From a virus, in IMG/VR virus record IMGVR_UViG_3300042332_002047, positions 1-22,982 of that record: 22,982 nucleotides of DNA. The stretch is one strand, 5' to 3'. Below are positions 13,636 through 21,358 of the stretch, piece by piece; the stretch's first letter is position 1, and each line of letters opens with the position of its first letter. Under the pieces are notes generated by a model. That model did not search any database. It saw only the letters and a program-made list of their open reading frames with translations, and was not told the origin of the DNA. Position numbers and translations under genes: made by a program.

Positions 13636-14063
13636 GGGGTTGTGTCGGGGGCTGACTCCACAACTTGCCGCAGCAGGGCGATCTGCTCGGTGGTAAAGTC
13701 CGTGTCAAAATCCTTGCTGTCCAGCAGCGCCAGCGCCCGCTCCTTCAGCGTAGGCTCGCGCATCGGGCGCCAGTTGGCGGTGTGGAGCCAGGCCTGGTGC
13801 TGGTTCTTGGCAACGTTATCCCAGGAATCAAAGTTCCATTTCCCCGCAAAAAGATACTGAACGAATCCACATTCATCCGCATCCTCTTCAGCCGGCGGCC
13901 GATCCGTAATCGGCTCAGGCCACTGATGCCGCAGCGCCTTGACGGCCTGGGCGGCGCCCCAGCGGGCGGCAAGGGCGCAGTCTCTTCCAATGCTTCCTGG
14001 GTTTGAAATACACTCTTCCAGTAACTCTTCCGATGGCGTGATGCTGTCAGGATCAAAGGTCAT
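13632..14063 (-). CDS. Hypothetical protein with RPP-EDAD module (143 aa)
   Basis: ATG at 14063 with GGAGGA 8 nt upstream (14077-14072), the best leftward Shine-Dalgarno in the window. Residues about 25-95 hold CALAARWGAAQAVKALRH, ITDRPPAEEDADECGFVQY, WNFDSWDNVAKNQ and WLHTANWRP; the end is LKERALALLDSKDFDT and a helix with TEQIALLRQVVE. These pieces repeat in order the C-terminus of the 329-residue protein at 7843-8832. The module recalls cyanobacterial and phage hypotheticals with the RPP-DAD-G-xQ motif. Function unknown. Confidence 0.8.
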   Translation of the reverse strand: MTFDPDSITPSEELLEECISNPGSIGRDCALAARWGAAQAVKALRHQWPEPITDRPPAEEDADECGFVQYLFAGKWNFDSWDNVAKNQHQAWLHTANWRPMREPTLKERALALLDSKDFDTDFTTEQIALLRQVVESAPDTTP

Positions 14064-14275
14064 GGTGCAGTTCCTCCAGAAGTCATAGAGTCATAAGCGG
14101 GGCCTAAGGCCTCAAGCCAGTAGTGGCTCCCGCGGCACACGCCGGCTTTTTCGTTGAGGAGAGAGACGGCGTTGGGCTCGGCGAGGGATTCGCCGGCGGT
14201 CATCAGCCGGAGCTGATGGTAGAAGGACATCAGCTCGTGGCCGGAGACAGTGATGGATTCGAGGGGTGGGCTCAC
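14060..14275 (-). CDS. Hypothetical small protein (71 aa)
   Basis: The stop at 14060 overlaps the next ATG as ATGA. The start is probably the GTG at 14275; an ATG 15 codons in (MSFYHQLRL) is the alternative. The sequence MSFYHQLRLMTAGESLAEPN, then SLLNEKAGVCRGSHYWLEALG has ordinary protein character. It follows the next upstream gene by 12 nt. No family recognised. Confidence 0.55.
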   Translation of the reverse strand: MSPPLESITVSGHELMSFYHQLRLMTAGESLAEPNAVSLLNEKAGVCRGSHYWLEALGPAYDSMTSGGTAP

Positions 14276-14287
14276 TGTGGCGAGTGG

Positions 14288-14569
14288 TCAGGACTCAAGG
14301 TCGACGTAGAGCCCCTCGAGGCGCCCAATGGCACGGACCTCTTGCAGGAAGTCCGTCCAGGTCTTTCCGCGGTGACCTAGTCGATCTTGACAGTCATCGG
14401 CAAATTTCCAAGCGGGTATCAGGCTCAGGAAGCCGTCACCGTAGCGGCAATAAGGTGGGCCGTCGAGAAAGAGTTTCCAGAACTGATCTTGCTCCCCCTG
14501 CGTCGTGAGGTGAGAGGACAGGACGTCGGAAACTGAAAGGAAAGAGCAGGCTTTGATGGGGGCGTGCAT
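14288..14569 (-). CDS. Hypothetical protein (93 aa)
   Basis: ATG at 14569 directly after GCCCC. MHAPIKACSFLSVSDVLSSH, DQFWKLFLDGPPYCRYGDGF, LIPAWKFADDCQDRLG, then TWTDFLQEVRAIGRLEGLYV: rich in Trp, Phe and Tyr, with a C-terminal helix and strand, which suggests a compact fold. No known family. It lies between hypotheticals in the same direction. Confidence 0.7.
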   Translation of the reverse strand: MHAPIKACSFLSVSDVLSSHLTTQGEQDQFWKLFLDGPPYCRYGDGFLSLIPAWKFADDCQDRLGHRGKTWTDFLQEVRAIGRLEGLYVDLES

Positions 14570-14604
14570 GGGGCGGGGACGAAAACGTGAAGAGAATCGG
14601 CGCG

Positions 14605-14928
14605 TTAGTCAGTGCAGGAGACCAGAAAATCGCCAAGCGCAAGATCCTCTATCAACAAGGACGCCGTAATCGGCTTGCCCTTGATCTCGGTCGCTCCGTT
14701 GATTGTAATTGGAGCGTCAGGATTGCCTTGGCGGAAGTGCTCGATGGCCTCAAGGCATGGCGTGGCCAAGCGGCGGTCCATCGGCGGGTAGAGATTGTGT
14801 TGCAGGTGCCATTCCATTGCGCTGTACTGCATGAGCGTAAAGCGCTCAAGATCCCTGGCGGGATCGAGCACGTAGCCGTTACTCCGCACGAAATCAGTGT
14901 CTTCTGTCAGGCTGGGAGTTGCGCTCAT
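14605..14928 (-). CDS. Hypothetical phage protein (107 aa)
   Basis: ATG at 14928 overlaps the previous stop as ATGA. Motifs: ERFTLMQYSAMEWHLQHNLY, PPMDRRLATPCLEAIEHFRQ, GNPDAPITINGATEIKGKPI, ASLLIEDLALGDFL. The order H-x3-(F/Y)PP-x-M, a helix with EAI, a (D)A-x-I-x-(L/I)NG turn and a final helix recalls a small protein found in phages and cyanobacteria; no function is known to me. Confidence 0.75.
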   Translation of the reverse strand: MSATPSLTEDTDFVRSNGYVLDPARDLERFTLMQYSAMEWHLQHNLYPPMDRRLATPCLEAIEHFRQGNPDAPITINGATEIKGKPITASLLIEDLALGDFLVSCTD

Positions 14929-15413
14929 GTGCTCGGTGGGAGTAACAATCGTATTTGCCCTTGCCGAAAACAAAGGTCATCAAAGAAGGCATTGTCATCC
15001 TCCGAGATAGCACGCGGAAGAACCTGCCCCGCAAGCTCCTGAGCCGCCGTAGCCGCCGGCTGCTCAAGAGCGAACGCCGCCTCGGCACGCAGCAGCTGGC
15101 GCTTGAGGTGCTCGCACTGGCAGCGCTTGCGGGCCTGGTAGGACTCCCAGGCCTCCGCCATCGTGGGATAGGCGAAACGCTTGCGGGCGCTTGCCGAGAT
15201 CCAGCGATCGTTGATGTAGTCGGGGAACTTGACGTGGGCGCCCTTGAGGGTCAAACGGTCAACGCGGCCCTCGATGCAGTAGACCTCGACGTGGCCGCCC
15301 AGGGAGTAGATGAAACCAGGGTGGTCCCAGTTGTCGCAAGCAACGACCTGGTCCTGGTAGCGGTAGAGAATTTGGCCGACGCGGAGGGGGTGCTTTTGCG
15401 CGTTGGCGCTCAT
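14925..15413 (-). CDS. Hypothetical phage protein (162 aa)
   Basis: ATG at 15413 with ATGA overlaps on both sides. The N-terminal half is beta-rich (LRVGQILYRYQDQVVACDNW, EVYCIEGRVDRLTLKGAHVK). The second half is a long charged helix, FAYPTMAEAWESYQARKRCQ then LKRQLLRAEAAFALEQ, likely a coiled coil, as in phage proteins I recall with the pattern R-(F/Y)-AYPTxxEA-x-SF-x-RK. A disordered tail follows. Function unknown. Confidence 0.8.
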   Translation of the reverse strand: MSANAQKHPLRVGQILYRYQDQVVACDNWDHPGFIYSLGGHVEVYCIEGRVDRLTLKGAHVKFPDYINDRWISASARKRFAYPTMAEAWESYQARKRCQCEHLKRQLLRAEAAFALEQPAATAAQELAGQVLPRAISEDDNAFFDDLCFRQGQIRLLLPPST

Positions 15414-15787
15414 TGCCCCTGCCTTGGGAGATGCCCCTCGTCGGCGAGGTAAGCATCAAGCTCTCCGGCGCTCGGCTCCTGGTGGGGCGCGGGCGAGGCG
15501 GGAGCAGCAGGGGCGGCTTCGGCCGCGGCCTCCGCCTCTACCTCGCGGACGGCTTCCTCGAAGTAGGCGTCCTGGCAGATACCTGTCATCAAGCGCCGAG
15601 CGATGCGCTCGCATTCAATCGCGGTCAGGAAGCCGCCAATGTTCAGCAGGTTCATGGCGGTGTGGCGACGCTCCCAGAGTTCGTGATTGAGCAGGGTGAG
15701 CCCCTGGCTCTCGACCTGGTCCTTGATGGGGGGCGCAGAAAGGCCCAGGAGCAGGGGGGCCTTGGAGGAGATCTCGGTCTTCAGCAT
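15410..15787 (-). CDS. Hypothetical protein (125 aa)
   Basis: ATG at 15787 lies 7 nt inside the GP88-type gene; upstream context is ACCCCCTC. Residues 10-80 hold LLLGLSAPPIKDQVESQGLT, a helix HELWERRHTAMNLLNIGGFL and TAIECERIARRLMTGICQDA, the last resembling a helix-turn-helix-like pair. The rest is Ala/Glu-rich (VREVEAEAAAEAAPAAPASP) and probably unstructured. No named family. Confidence 0.7.
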   Translation of the reverse strand: MLKTEISSKAPLLLGLSAPPIKDQVESQGLTLLNHELWERRHTAMNLLNIGGFLTAIECERIARRLMTGICQDAYFEEAVREVEAEAAAEAAPAAPASPAPHQEPSAGELDAYLADEGHLPRQGQ

Positions 15788-16812
15788 GAGGGGGTGAGGG
15801 ATCGATGGGGATTGGAATTGGAAGCGCCGTAGCCAGTGAACTCTCCGGCGGTCCGGCGGGCGTTGATGGCGTTGGCGGCGCCTGAGCCCTTGGGCTGCCA
15901 CCCGTGCACCAGGTGGGCGAAGTGGACGGGCTCGTCCTGGTAGGCGTAGCTGTCGTCAAAGTCCAGAGGAAGACCCAGGCTGCACGCTTCTGCTTCAGTT
16001 TGCACCACTCGTGCGCTTCTTGGGAAGTGGTCGGTGATCAGGTGGTCAAAGCGGCCGCCCCAGCTGGCGGTGATGCGGAGGTTGGCGGGAATGTCCTGGC
16101 TGACCCAGAAGGGCAGGGCCTTGGAATAAAGGTAGACAACCATGGGCTCGATCGCCCAAGCGAATGTGGTGATGGCGGAGGCTAGCTCAGGCTTGAAGGC
16201 GTCGCCGCTCTCGAAGAATCTGACTCGCTCAGTGAAGGAGCGGCGCTGCTGGAAGAAAGCCGTGGCCAAGTTGGCCGTGATGTCGTAGCTGTTGAGTGAA
16301 GCCAGCAGGTCGAAGTTGCGCCAGCGGAGGTTCCGCACGGTTGAGCGGTAGCGCTCCTGGGACGCGGCATAGCAAGCGAAGTTCAAGCCCGGCGAGGTCC
16401 AGGCAGAACCGCCGTCGCGAGGGACGCGGGCGAGGCAGTCCTTGGCGCCGGGGCAGGTGTGGCCGGCGGGCAGGGAAAGGATCATGGTCGAGTTCGGCAA
16501 TTTGGAATTGCCATGAGTAAATCGCACCAGCTGGTCCGATGGCGCGGCCGTGATGAAGGGCTGCAAGCGCCAGAAGTTCATGAAGCGGGCATGTGGGGCA
16601 CTAGAAAACCCCTCGCCCGGTGGCAGGGCAAGGGCGGCTTTAGAGCGTCTCAAGTGGGGCTTCCAGCGGTCCTTGCCACGGGAGTCGCGACAAGACTCGC
16701 CGCGGGGGCGTTTGCAGAGGGGACAGGCCACGAGTAAAGCCAGGGGCCAGCCCGAGGAGACGGTGTGCGGTTCGCTTGCGTTCATGTGCTGTTCGTTAAT
16801 TAACTCCGACAT
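15781..16812 (-). CDS. GP88-type phage protein with N-terminal zinc motif
   Basis: 343 residues from the ATG at 16812; a second ATG at 16785 would remove nine residues and the 13-nt overlap with the upstream gene. Residues 30-55 form a phage-type zinc finger: C30-PLC33-x7-C41 then KPHLRR with His53, the pattern CPxC-PGxxCR-xxGxxxxPHxxR. Residues 110-126, MILSLPAGHTCPGAKDC, open the GP88 domain, first named in a mycobacteriophage; FACYAASQERY, RNLRWRNFDLL and RITASWGGRFD continue it. GP88 proteins are of unknown function, with Cys placed as for metal binding. The fusion suggests a nucleic-acid-binding role, which is inference. Confidence 0.8.
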   Translation of the reverse strand: MSELINEQHMNASEPHTVSSGWPLALLVACPLCKRPRGESCRDSRGKDRWKPHLRRSKAALALPPGEGFSSAPHARFMNFWRLQPFITAAPSDQLVRFTHGNSKLPNSTMILSLPAGHTCPGAKDCLARVPRDGGSAWTSPGLNFACYAASQERYRSTVRNLRWRNFDLLASLNSYDITANLATAFFQQRRSFTERVRFFESGDAFKPELASAITTFAWAIEPMVVYLYSKALPFWVSQDIPANLRITASWGGRFDHLITDHFPRSARVVQTEAEACSLGLPLDFDDSYAYQDEPVHFAHLVHGWQPKGSGAANAINARRTAGEFTGYGASNSNPHRSLTPSC

Positions 16813-17189
16813 CGGCAGTAACTGTTGTTGCAAAGATAGGAATAGTCGGGATACGGCTTTTCTCCATGCGCCTTTTCGCATACAAATTCGTATGCGTCAC
16901 TACGCAAAAGAGGATGCGTTAGAACAATGCGATAGCCTGTTTCCACGTCTCTAACGACCGTTCCAATGGGCCACGGCGGAAGATCGTTGCCTTCAGGTTC
17001 TAGCTCTGTCGTCGGCTTGGCAGCTATTGCAGGTGAAGCCTGCTCGTTGTTCGTAATCGCATCAAGCAGCGTTGCAATCACGCTGTTGCAGGTCTCGTCG
17101 TCGAGGTGTTCGGCGTGCATCGCCATGGTCAGGGACTCGACGAGGTCTCCCTCGCGGATCGTGATCAGGTCGTCAGAGGTGTCAGGCAT
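16800..17189 (-). CDS. Hypothetical protein (129 aa)
   Basis: ATG at 17189 after CCGTCTCC; the frame is open upstream to 17243 but that part is a poor match to protein sequence. MPDTSDDLITIREGDLVESL, then an acidic helical part (LDDETCNSVIATLLDAITNN), a linker, and a beta-rich C-terminus (WPIGTVVRDVETGYRIVLTH, YEFVCEKAHGEKPYP). The end has three Cys close together (CNNSYCRC), perhaps metal binding. The base composition near 16850 is lower in GC than its surroundings. Function unknown. Confidence 0.75.
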   Translation of the reverse strand: MPDTSDDLITIREGDLVESLTMAMHAEHLDDETCNSVIATLLDAITNNEQASPAIAAKPTTELEPEGNDLPPWPIGTVVRDVETGYRIVLTHPLLRSDAYEFVCEKAHGEKPYPDYSYLCNNSYCRCRS

Positions 17190-17242
17190 GGAGACGGAAC
17201 AAAAGAGAAAGAGGGCCCCGCTTAAAGCGGCGGCGCCCGCCA

Positions 17243-18574
17243 TCAGCGTGCAGCCGAATGCAACAGCCGGCAGACCATGTCCGAGAAGATCTCGCCTTCG
17301 GTGCGCTCGTGCATTACGTGGCCGTCGCGGGCAACGAAGTGGGCGGTCTCATGCACCAGGGTCTGGATAGTCATCTCGAGACTGGTCAGGATCGAGCGAG
17401 CCAGCAGGATGCTGGTCTTGCCGTTTTCGTTGACGTACATGCCCATGGTGGCGGGGTCAGAAAACTGCACCACCCGAGTGATCAGGCGGGGGCTGGGCAG
17501 CCCCTTGCGGCTCGCACTGGTGACCACCAGCTCCATAGCCTCGTCAAAGATGGAGCGCTCGACGGAACGCAGCTCATCGAGGGGGATGGTGGTCAGAACC
17601 GCCGTGCGGTGAGCTTCGCGCGCCGCCGCGATCGTCATGCCGCCAGCCTCTAGCGCCTTGAAATAGGCCTCGGAGACCAGTACCGGAACGAGGCCCCAGT
17701 GGGTGACGTCGTCATACTCAGCGTCGCAAGAAACAGGCCAGGCCTTCTCGCCGTGGGTGGCCAGGAAGTCTTGGCGCAGGTTCTCTCCTTCGGTGCTGGA
17801 GATGTAGTTGTGGACGCCTTTGACATCGCGAGCGTTGGCCTCGAGCAGCTTGACTAGGAGTCGCAGTTCCTTGGGCGAACGAGCGGCTTCGGACCAGTAT
17901 CGGCCCAAGGCCCATTCGACGGTGAACTGGGAAACCATCCGCCGGTCGCGGTCGGTGGCGATGTTGGTGAAGTTGTAGCCGTACCGCAGGTCTGGCCAAG
18001 AGTCGACAGCAATGCCCTTGACGAAAAGCTTTTCGATGAAGCTGGGATGTTCCAGGCGCTCGACATCGTTGCGGATCTCTCCCTTGACATAGTCAGGGTT
18101 AAGGTCCAGGAAGTTAGGGCGAATCTCGCCCCACTGGTCGGCATCGATGCCGCCGATGAGGACAGAGAACTTGCCGGTGGCGCTGCGGGCGCGGGTGCTG
18201 ATAGTGAGCACCTGCTGGCCGGGAAAGGCCTCGGAGTTAGCGAGGGCCGGGGCCCAGTTTTCATCGTCATTGACGAAGGCGACGCTGTGCCCGGCGCGAA
18301 CCAGGGCGAGGGTGCCCAGTTTCAGGCCCTCGCCGAAAAGTCCGCGGTGGGCGCCTGCGCTCTTGCTGCTGTTGCCCAGCAGCCAGACAGAGCGATCAAG
18401 TCGTGCGCCCTGGTTCTCGATGATCAGCGAGTCGGAAGACGCGCTGTGGCGGATGGTCATGGGGCAGCCATCCTGTTGGCCGTCGAGGGCGTTCTGAATG
18501 GCCTCGCGGACCCCCTCGTGGAGGCCCCAGTCCTTGACGTAGTCGGCACAGATCGTGAGCTGGAATTTCGTCAT
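17243..18574 (-). CDS. GHKL (Hsp90-like) ATPase fused to HExxH metallopeptidase-like end
   Basis: 443 residues; ATG at 18574 (CGCAACCC upstream). A Bergerat ATP-binding fold is visible at the start: N-box REAIQNALDG (Glu25, Asn28, Asp31), G1-like IIENQGARL (51-59) and G2-like GLFGEGLKLG (78-87). The middle (100-390) is not recognised. Near the C-terminus TLVHETAHFVARDGH gives HExxH at 408-412, followed by ERTEGEIFSD, whose Glu could be a third zinc ligand. GHKL proteins act as ATP-driven clamps; the HExxH suggests zinc peptidase activity or a metal site. I recall phage proteins with an ATP-binding N-terminus of this type, but not a defined job. It could protect or process phage or host proteins. 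Confidence 0.8.
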   Translation of the reverse strand: MTKFQLTICADYVKDWGLHEGVREAIQNALDGQQDGCPMTIRHSASSDSLIIENQGARLDRSVWLLGNSSKSAGAHRGLFGEGLKLGTLALVRAGHSVAFVNDDENWAPALANSEAFPGQQVLTISTRARSATGKFSVLIGGIDADQWGEIRPNFLDLNPDYVKGEIRNDVERLEHPSFIEKLFVKGIAVDSWPDLRYGYNFTNIATDRDRRMVSQFTVEWALGRYWSEAARSPKELRLLVKLLEANARDVKGVHNYISSTEGENLRQDFLATHGEKAWPVSCDAEYDDVTHWGLVPVLVSEAYFKALEAGGMTIAAAREAHRTAVLTTIPLDELRSVERSIFDEAMELVVTSASRKGLPSPRLITRVVQFSDPATMGMYVNENGKTSILLARSILTSLEMTIQTLVHETAHFVARDGHVMHERTEGEIFSDMVCRLLHSAAR

Positions 18575-18607
18575 GGGTTGCGTGCGATGGGATGTGGAAT
18601 GAGAGCT

Positions 18608-18850
18608 TCAGCGGCTGACGATGACGACGGCGTAGCCGAGGCCGCGGGTGAGATCAAGGCGCTCAATTGCGTGAGCCAGGGCGTCCACCTGGTCGGTGAT
18701 CGCGGGACCGGTCCCATAGGTCTTGTGGCCGATCTGGATGTGGCGGCGCGTGTGATGAGGGCAGCAGATCTATCCGAGCGGGCGGTCAGGAAGGACCGGG
18801 CGGATTTGATCGCAGAGAGCGATGGCTTTGGGATCCTTAAAGATGGGCAT
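18608..18850 (-). pseudogene. Small ORF with an in-frame amber codon
   Basis: ATG at 18850 overlaps the preceding stop as TGATG, the coupling used elsewhere here. It codes for MPIFKDPKAIALCDQIRPVL and six more residues, then TAG at 18772-18770. The same frame then stays open for 53 codons to TGA at 18608, and this second part reads like protein: CCPHH, HIQIGHKTYGTGPAITDQVD, HAIERLDLTRGLGYAVVIVS. No ATG, GTG or TTG lies between the TAG and that core. So the second part has no start of its own. A nonsense mutation, a sequencing error, or readthrough of the TAG would all explain it. Other genes here end in TAG, so a general recoding is unlikely. Function unknown. Confidence 0.6.
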
Positions 18851-19005
18851 CAGTCGCTGCGGCCCGTCTGGGCAGCGACCTCTCTTTGGAGGTCAAGGGC
18901 CCAGAGGCGCTGCGCGTACGTTTCGTAGAAAACGTCGTCGCCTGGGGGGCTGTCATCTTCGCGGCGCTCAAGATCAAGGCTCCACTCGTCGTCGCGGTCT
19001 GGCAT
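18850..19005 (-). CDS. Hypothetical small protein (51 aa)
   Basis: ATG at 19005 right after CTTCCCC, with the frame open upstream to 19047. The product is acidic at first (MPDRDDEWSLDLERREDDSP) and then helical (DDVFYETYAQRLWALDLQRE). Such acidic small proteins are common in phage early regions. The TGA at 18850 overlaps the next ATG. Function unknown; some phage proteins of this size inhibit host factors, but nothing here shows that. Confidence 0.65.
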   Translation of the reverse strand: MPDRDDEWSLDLERREDDSPPGDDVFYETYAQRLWALDLQREVAAQTGRSD

Positions 19006-19058
19006 GGGGAAGAGGCCCCGCGATTGCGAGGCCGTGAGGGTGGGCAAGGCGCTAGAGA

Positions 19059-20066
19059 TCAGACCCCGGCCAGGGCTCGGGCGGCCTGCTCGGCGCGGCG
19101 AATGATGGTCCGGCCGCCACCGAAGTAGGCGCTGTGGAAGCGGCGCTTATTGTTGGCAGCGTGGGGCGGAATGCGCCCCTCGACCTGAGTCACGGCGTTG
19201 AACGCGGCCCAGGCGGTACCGGCCACGCCGGGGATGTCCATGCCGACGCCATGCTGCCAGGCAGCCATCAGGGCGTCGGCCTTGCTGGGCATGTCGAGCA
19301 GGACGTCGCCAGAGCGAACTCCGCCGCTGGCGGTCTCGACGGGCTTGGGTTGGTAAGCGGCGTTGATGAAGTTGCGAAAGCCCAGGTCGTCAACTGCCGT
19401 CTGCTGCATCGCCTGGTAGAGCGAAATCGTCTCAGGGAAGGACTGGCGAGCAAAGTCGATTTGCTCCAAGACCTTGTCGATCTGAGCGATCTCAAAGGCG
19501 TTGTGAGCAATCGAGAATTGGCCCGATCCAGCCTGGCCGTCGCGGTGAAGTGCTCCTTGGAGGGTGTTGTTGCAAACCACGCGGGTATTGCTAAACATCC
19601 CGCCAAAGCCGACGCTCCCGTCATGGCCCAAATAGCCGACGACATAGCGCTTGACGGTGTCATTGGGAATGACAGTGCCTTCAAGGTCGCGCAGTTTGGC
19701 GGTGAAGGCGACCTTGGCTCCCTCGCGCAGGACAACGACCGCGTCGATGGTGGCCTCAGATTCGATGCGCTTGGCAAAGTCCAGCAGCATGGAGTTGGGG
19801 ATGACTTCGTAGCCAGGGCTGACGGTACCCAAGACGTGCTTTTTATCGGGCCGCCAAATGGCCTTGGTCTTACCTTTGAGGGGGACCATGTCCTGTGGAG
19901 CGGAGGGGCTGCCGCCCCACAGCTCAAGTGGCTCAACAGGGAACAAGGCGTTGGCGTCGTTGAAGAAGTAGTCGGCACTCAGCTGCGCCTCGTCGGTGAC
20001 GATGTTGCCGCCGCCGTGCCAGGCGCCGACTTGTGCGAATGTGCCGGAGGTAAACTCAGAAGACAT
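19059..20066 (-). CDS. DUF932 phage/plasmid-like protein
   Basis: 335 residues from the ATG at 20066 (TCAACGCC upstream). Typical features of DUF932: WHGGGNIV near the start, GTVSPGYEVIPNSMLLDFAK, a strand-rich middle VAFTAKLRDLEGTVIPNDTV then KRYVVGYLGHDGSVGFGG, TRVVCNNTLQGAL, and a C-terminal helical part with TAWAAFNAVTQVEGRI. DUF932 proteins are common in phages, plasmids and integrative elements, usually near recombination or replication genes; their activity is unknown. The length (about 330) fits the family. Confidence 0.9.
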   Translation of the reverse strand: MSSEFTSGTFAQVGAWHGGGNIVTDEAQLSADYFFNDANALFPVEPLELWGGSPSAPQDMVPLKGKTKAIWRPDKKHVLGTVSPGYEVIPNSMLLDFAKRIESEATIDAVVVLREGAKVAFTAKLRDLEGTVIPNDTVKRYVVGYLGHDGSVGFGGMFSNTRVVCNNTLQGALHRDGQAGSGQFSIAHNAFEIAQIDKVLEQIDFARQSFPETISLYQAMQQTAVDDLGFRNFINAAYQPKPVETASGGVRSGDVLLDMPSKADALMAAWQHGVGMDIPGVAGTAWAAFNAVTQVEGRIPPHAANNKRRFHSAYFGGGRTIIRRAEQAARALAGV

Positions 20067-20104
20067 GGCGTTGAGAGGGTGAGGGGAAACAGGGAAGCAG
20101 CACT

Positions 20105-20701
20105 TCAACAACCGGCGCGGTTCTTGAAGTAGGAATCAAAGGCTTCGCGGTCGATGCCTATTGAATTAAGGAACTGATCAGAGACAAAGCGCTGGCGCCT
20201 GCAGGGGTCAGGCGACTTACCCCTGGTTTGAACCATTTCGAGAATGGTTGCCCCTTGCCGGGCTTTGCCTTGAAGCTCGAAAGCGGCAGAGCGGAGCTTG
20301 TCGAGCGTGGCAAAAGTTAAACGAGCGTCTTCGTTCACGGCAGCGAGGATCGTTCGGGCTTCTCGGACTCGGCCGGGGTCGCTGTTTACGACCCGCTCGA
20401 AGTCCTGCTCCAATGCCTGAAGGCTGGCGTTGGTAGCCTCACGAATGTTTCTGTTAAGCAGGTCGGAGATGTAGGCGATGGCGCCAATTGTCTGAACAAC
20501 GCTTGGGCTAGGGCGGGGCTCTTTCTGGGAGAAGATCAAGGTCAGCAGCACGACAAGGTCGTCGAGCCCCTCGTGCTGTTGAGTGTCCCCGAAGTGGAAC
20601 GCCTGGAGAGCAGTGGGATCGGGGAAGCCCCTGCCGAGAGCGGCGAAGAGGGCCTCGGTGCTGACCGAATCAGGGACTTGGTCGCTGGGCGTGTCGCTCA
20701 T
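20105..20701 (-). CDS. Hypothetical protein (198 aa), helical
   Basis: ATG at 20701 after CTAACCCC, sharing ATGA with the upstream stop. Mostly helical: EALFAALGRGFPDPTALQAF, DDLVVLLTLIFSQKE, SVVQTIGAIAYISDLLNRNI, NASLQALEQDFERVV, REARTILAAVNEDARLTF. A C-terminal part, FVSDQFLNSIGIDREAFDSY, looks like a small separate unit. It may form a helical bundle or coiled coil. No named family. It lies directly upstream of the DUF932 gene (38 nt apart). Confidence 0.75.
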   Translation of the reverse strand: MSDTPSDQVPDSVSTEALFAALGRGFPDPTALQAFHFGDTQQHEGLDDLVVLLTLIFSQKEPRPSPSVVQTIGAIAYISDLLNRNIREATNASLQALEQDFERVVNSDPGRVREARTILAAVNEDARLTFATLDKLRSAAFELQGKARQGATILEMVQTRGKSPDPCRRQRFVSDQFLNSIGIDREAFDSYFKNRAGC

Positions 20702-21318
20702 GGGGTTAGATCGAGGGAAGGTTGAACGGCCGCGCCAGCTAGGGCGAACTGCGGCGGGAGCCCCAGCTTGCCGCGGCAGGTGTCAACTGCCTGTTGCAGA
20801 TCGCACTCGTCCGGGCCGATGCGCTCAGCGCGGACCTGCTGCTGGCCTTCTGGATCGAGATAGACGTTCACGAAAGCTGCGCTGGTACCGCGAGTCGGCA
20901 CCAGCATCACCCCGGTGTCGGACAGATCGAGGGTGAGCAAGCAGCCCAGGAGGCTGCGGACGGAGTGGGGCGTGGGCCGGTGGCCGCACGGCAGTGAGAG
21001 CACGTAGCGAATGGCTGGAACCGGGCCCGCCATGGCGACGTCCAGGTAAGGCCTGAGCCCGAACCTGGATCCCGTGCCGCGGCTGGCCACGGTGATGTCG
21101 AGGATGCGGGGAGTGGCCAAGGCCTCGACCGGTTTGCGGTCCTTGGCTCCGGCGTCGGAGCCATAGACATACCACTCACCGGTGCTGGTAACCCCGATGC
21201 GGATGGTCTCGGGCGGAACAGGGCGAGTGGTGATCCCAAAGCGCGCCTGGGGTGGCGCGATCAGGGACTCGGGCTCGGGCGCAATCGCTGCCGGAGCGTC
21301 AGAAAGCTGTGGTTGCAT
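20698..21318 (-). CDS. Hypothetical protein (206 aa), beta-rich
   Basis: ATG at 21318 after GATTTCCA. A disordered Pro-rich start is followed by IRIGVTSTGEWYVYGSDAG, RILDITVASRGTGSRFGLRP, YLDVAMAGPVPAIRYVLSLP, SVRSLLGCLLTLDLSDTGVM, AFVNVYLDPEGQQQV and a short C-terminal helix. The order of a DxxxAxxGP strand, a Leu-rich helix and FVNVYLD recalls cyanobacterial plasmid and phage hypotheticals with one alpha/beta domain. I cannot name a function. Confidence 0.75.
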   Translation of the reverse strand: MQPQLSDAPAAIAPEPESLIAPPQARFGITTRPVPPETIRIGVTSTGEWYVYGSDAGAKDRKPVEALATPRILDITVASRGTGSRFGLRPYLDVAMAGPVPAIRYVLSLPCGHRPTPHSVRSLLGCLLTLDLSDTGVMLVPTRGTSAAFVNVYLDPEGQQQVRAERIGPDECDLQQAVDTCRGKLGLPPQFALAGAAVQPSLDLTP

Positions 21319-21358
21319 TGGAAATCCAAGAAAAATGCACAGAGCAACTGCTCGCTAA

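Noticed and set aside
18047-18928. Rightward open frame of 293 codons
   Set aside because: Antisense to the GHKL gene and to the small leftward genes after it; starts internally without context.
19134-20132. Long rightward open frame (332 codons)
   Set aside because: It lies opposite the DUF932 gene, whose motifs are clear, and its product is a GC-driven shadow rich in Val, Gly, Asp and Ala.
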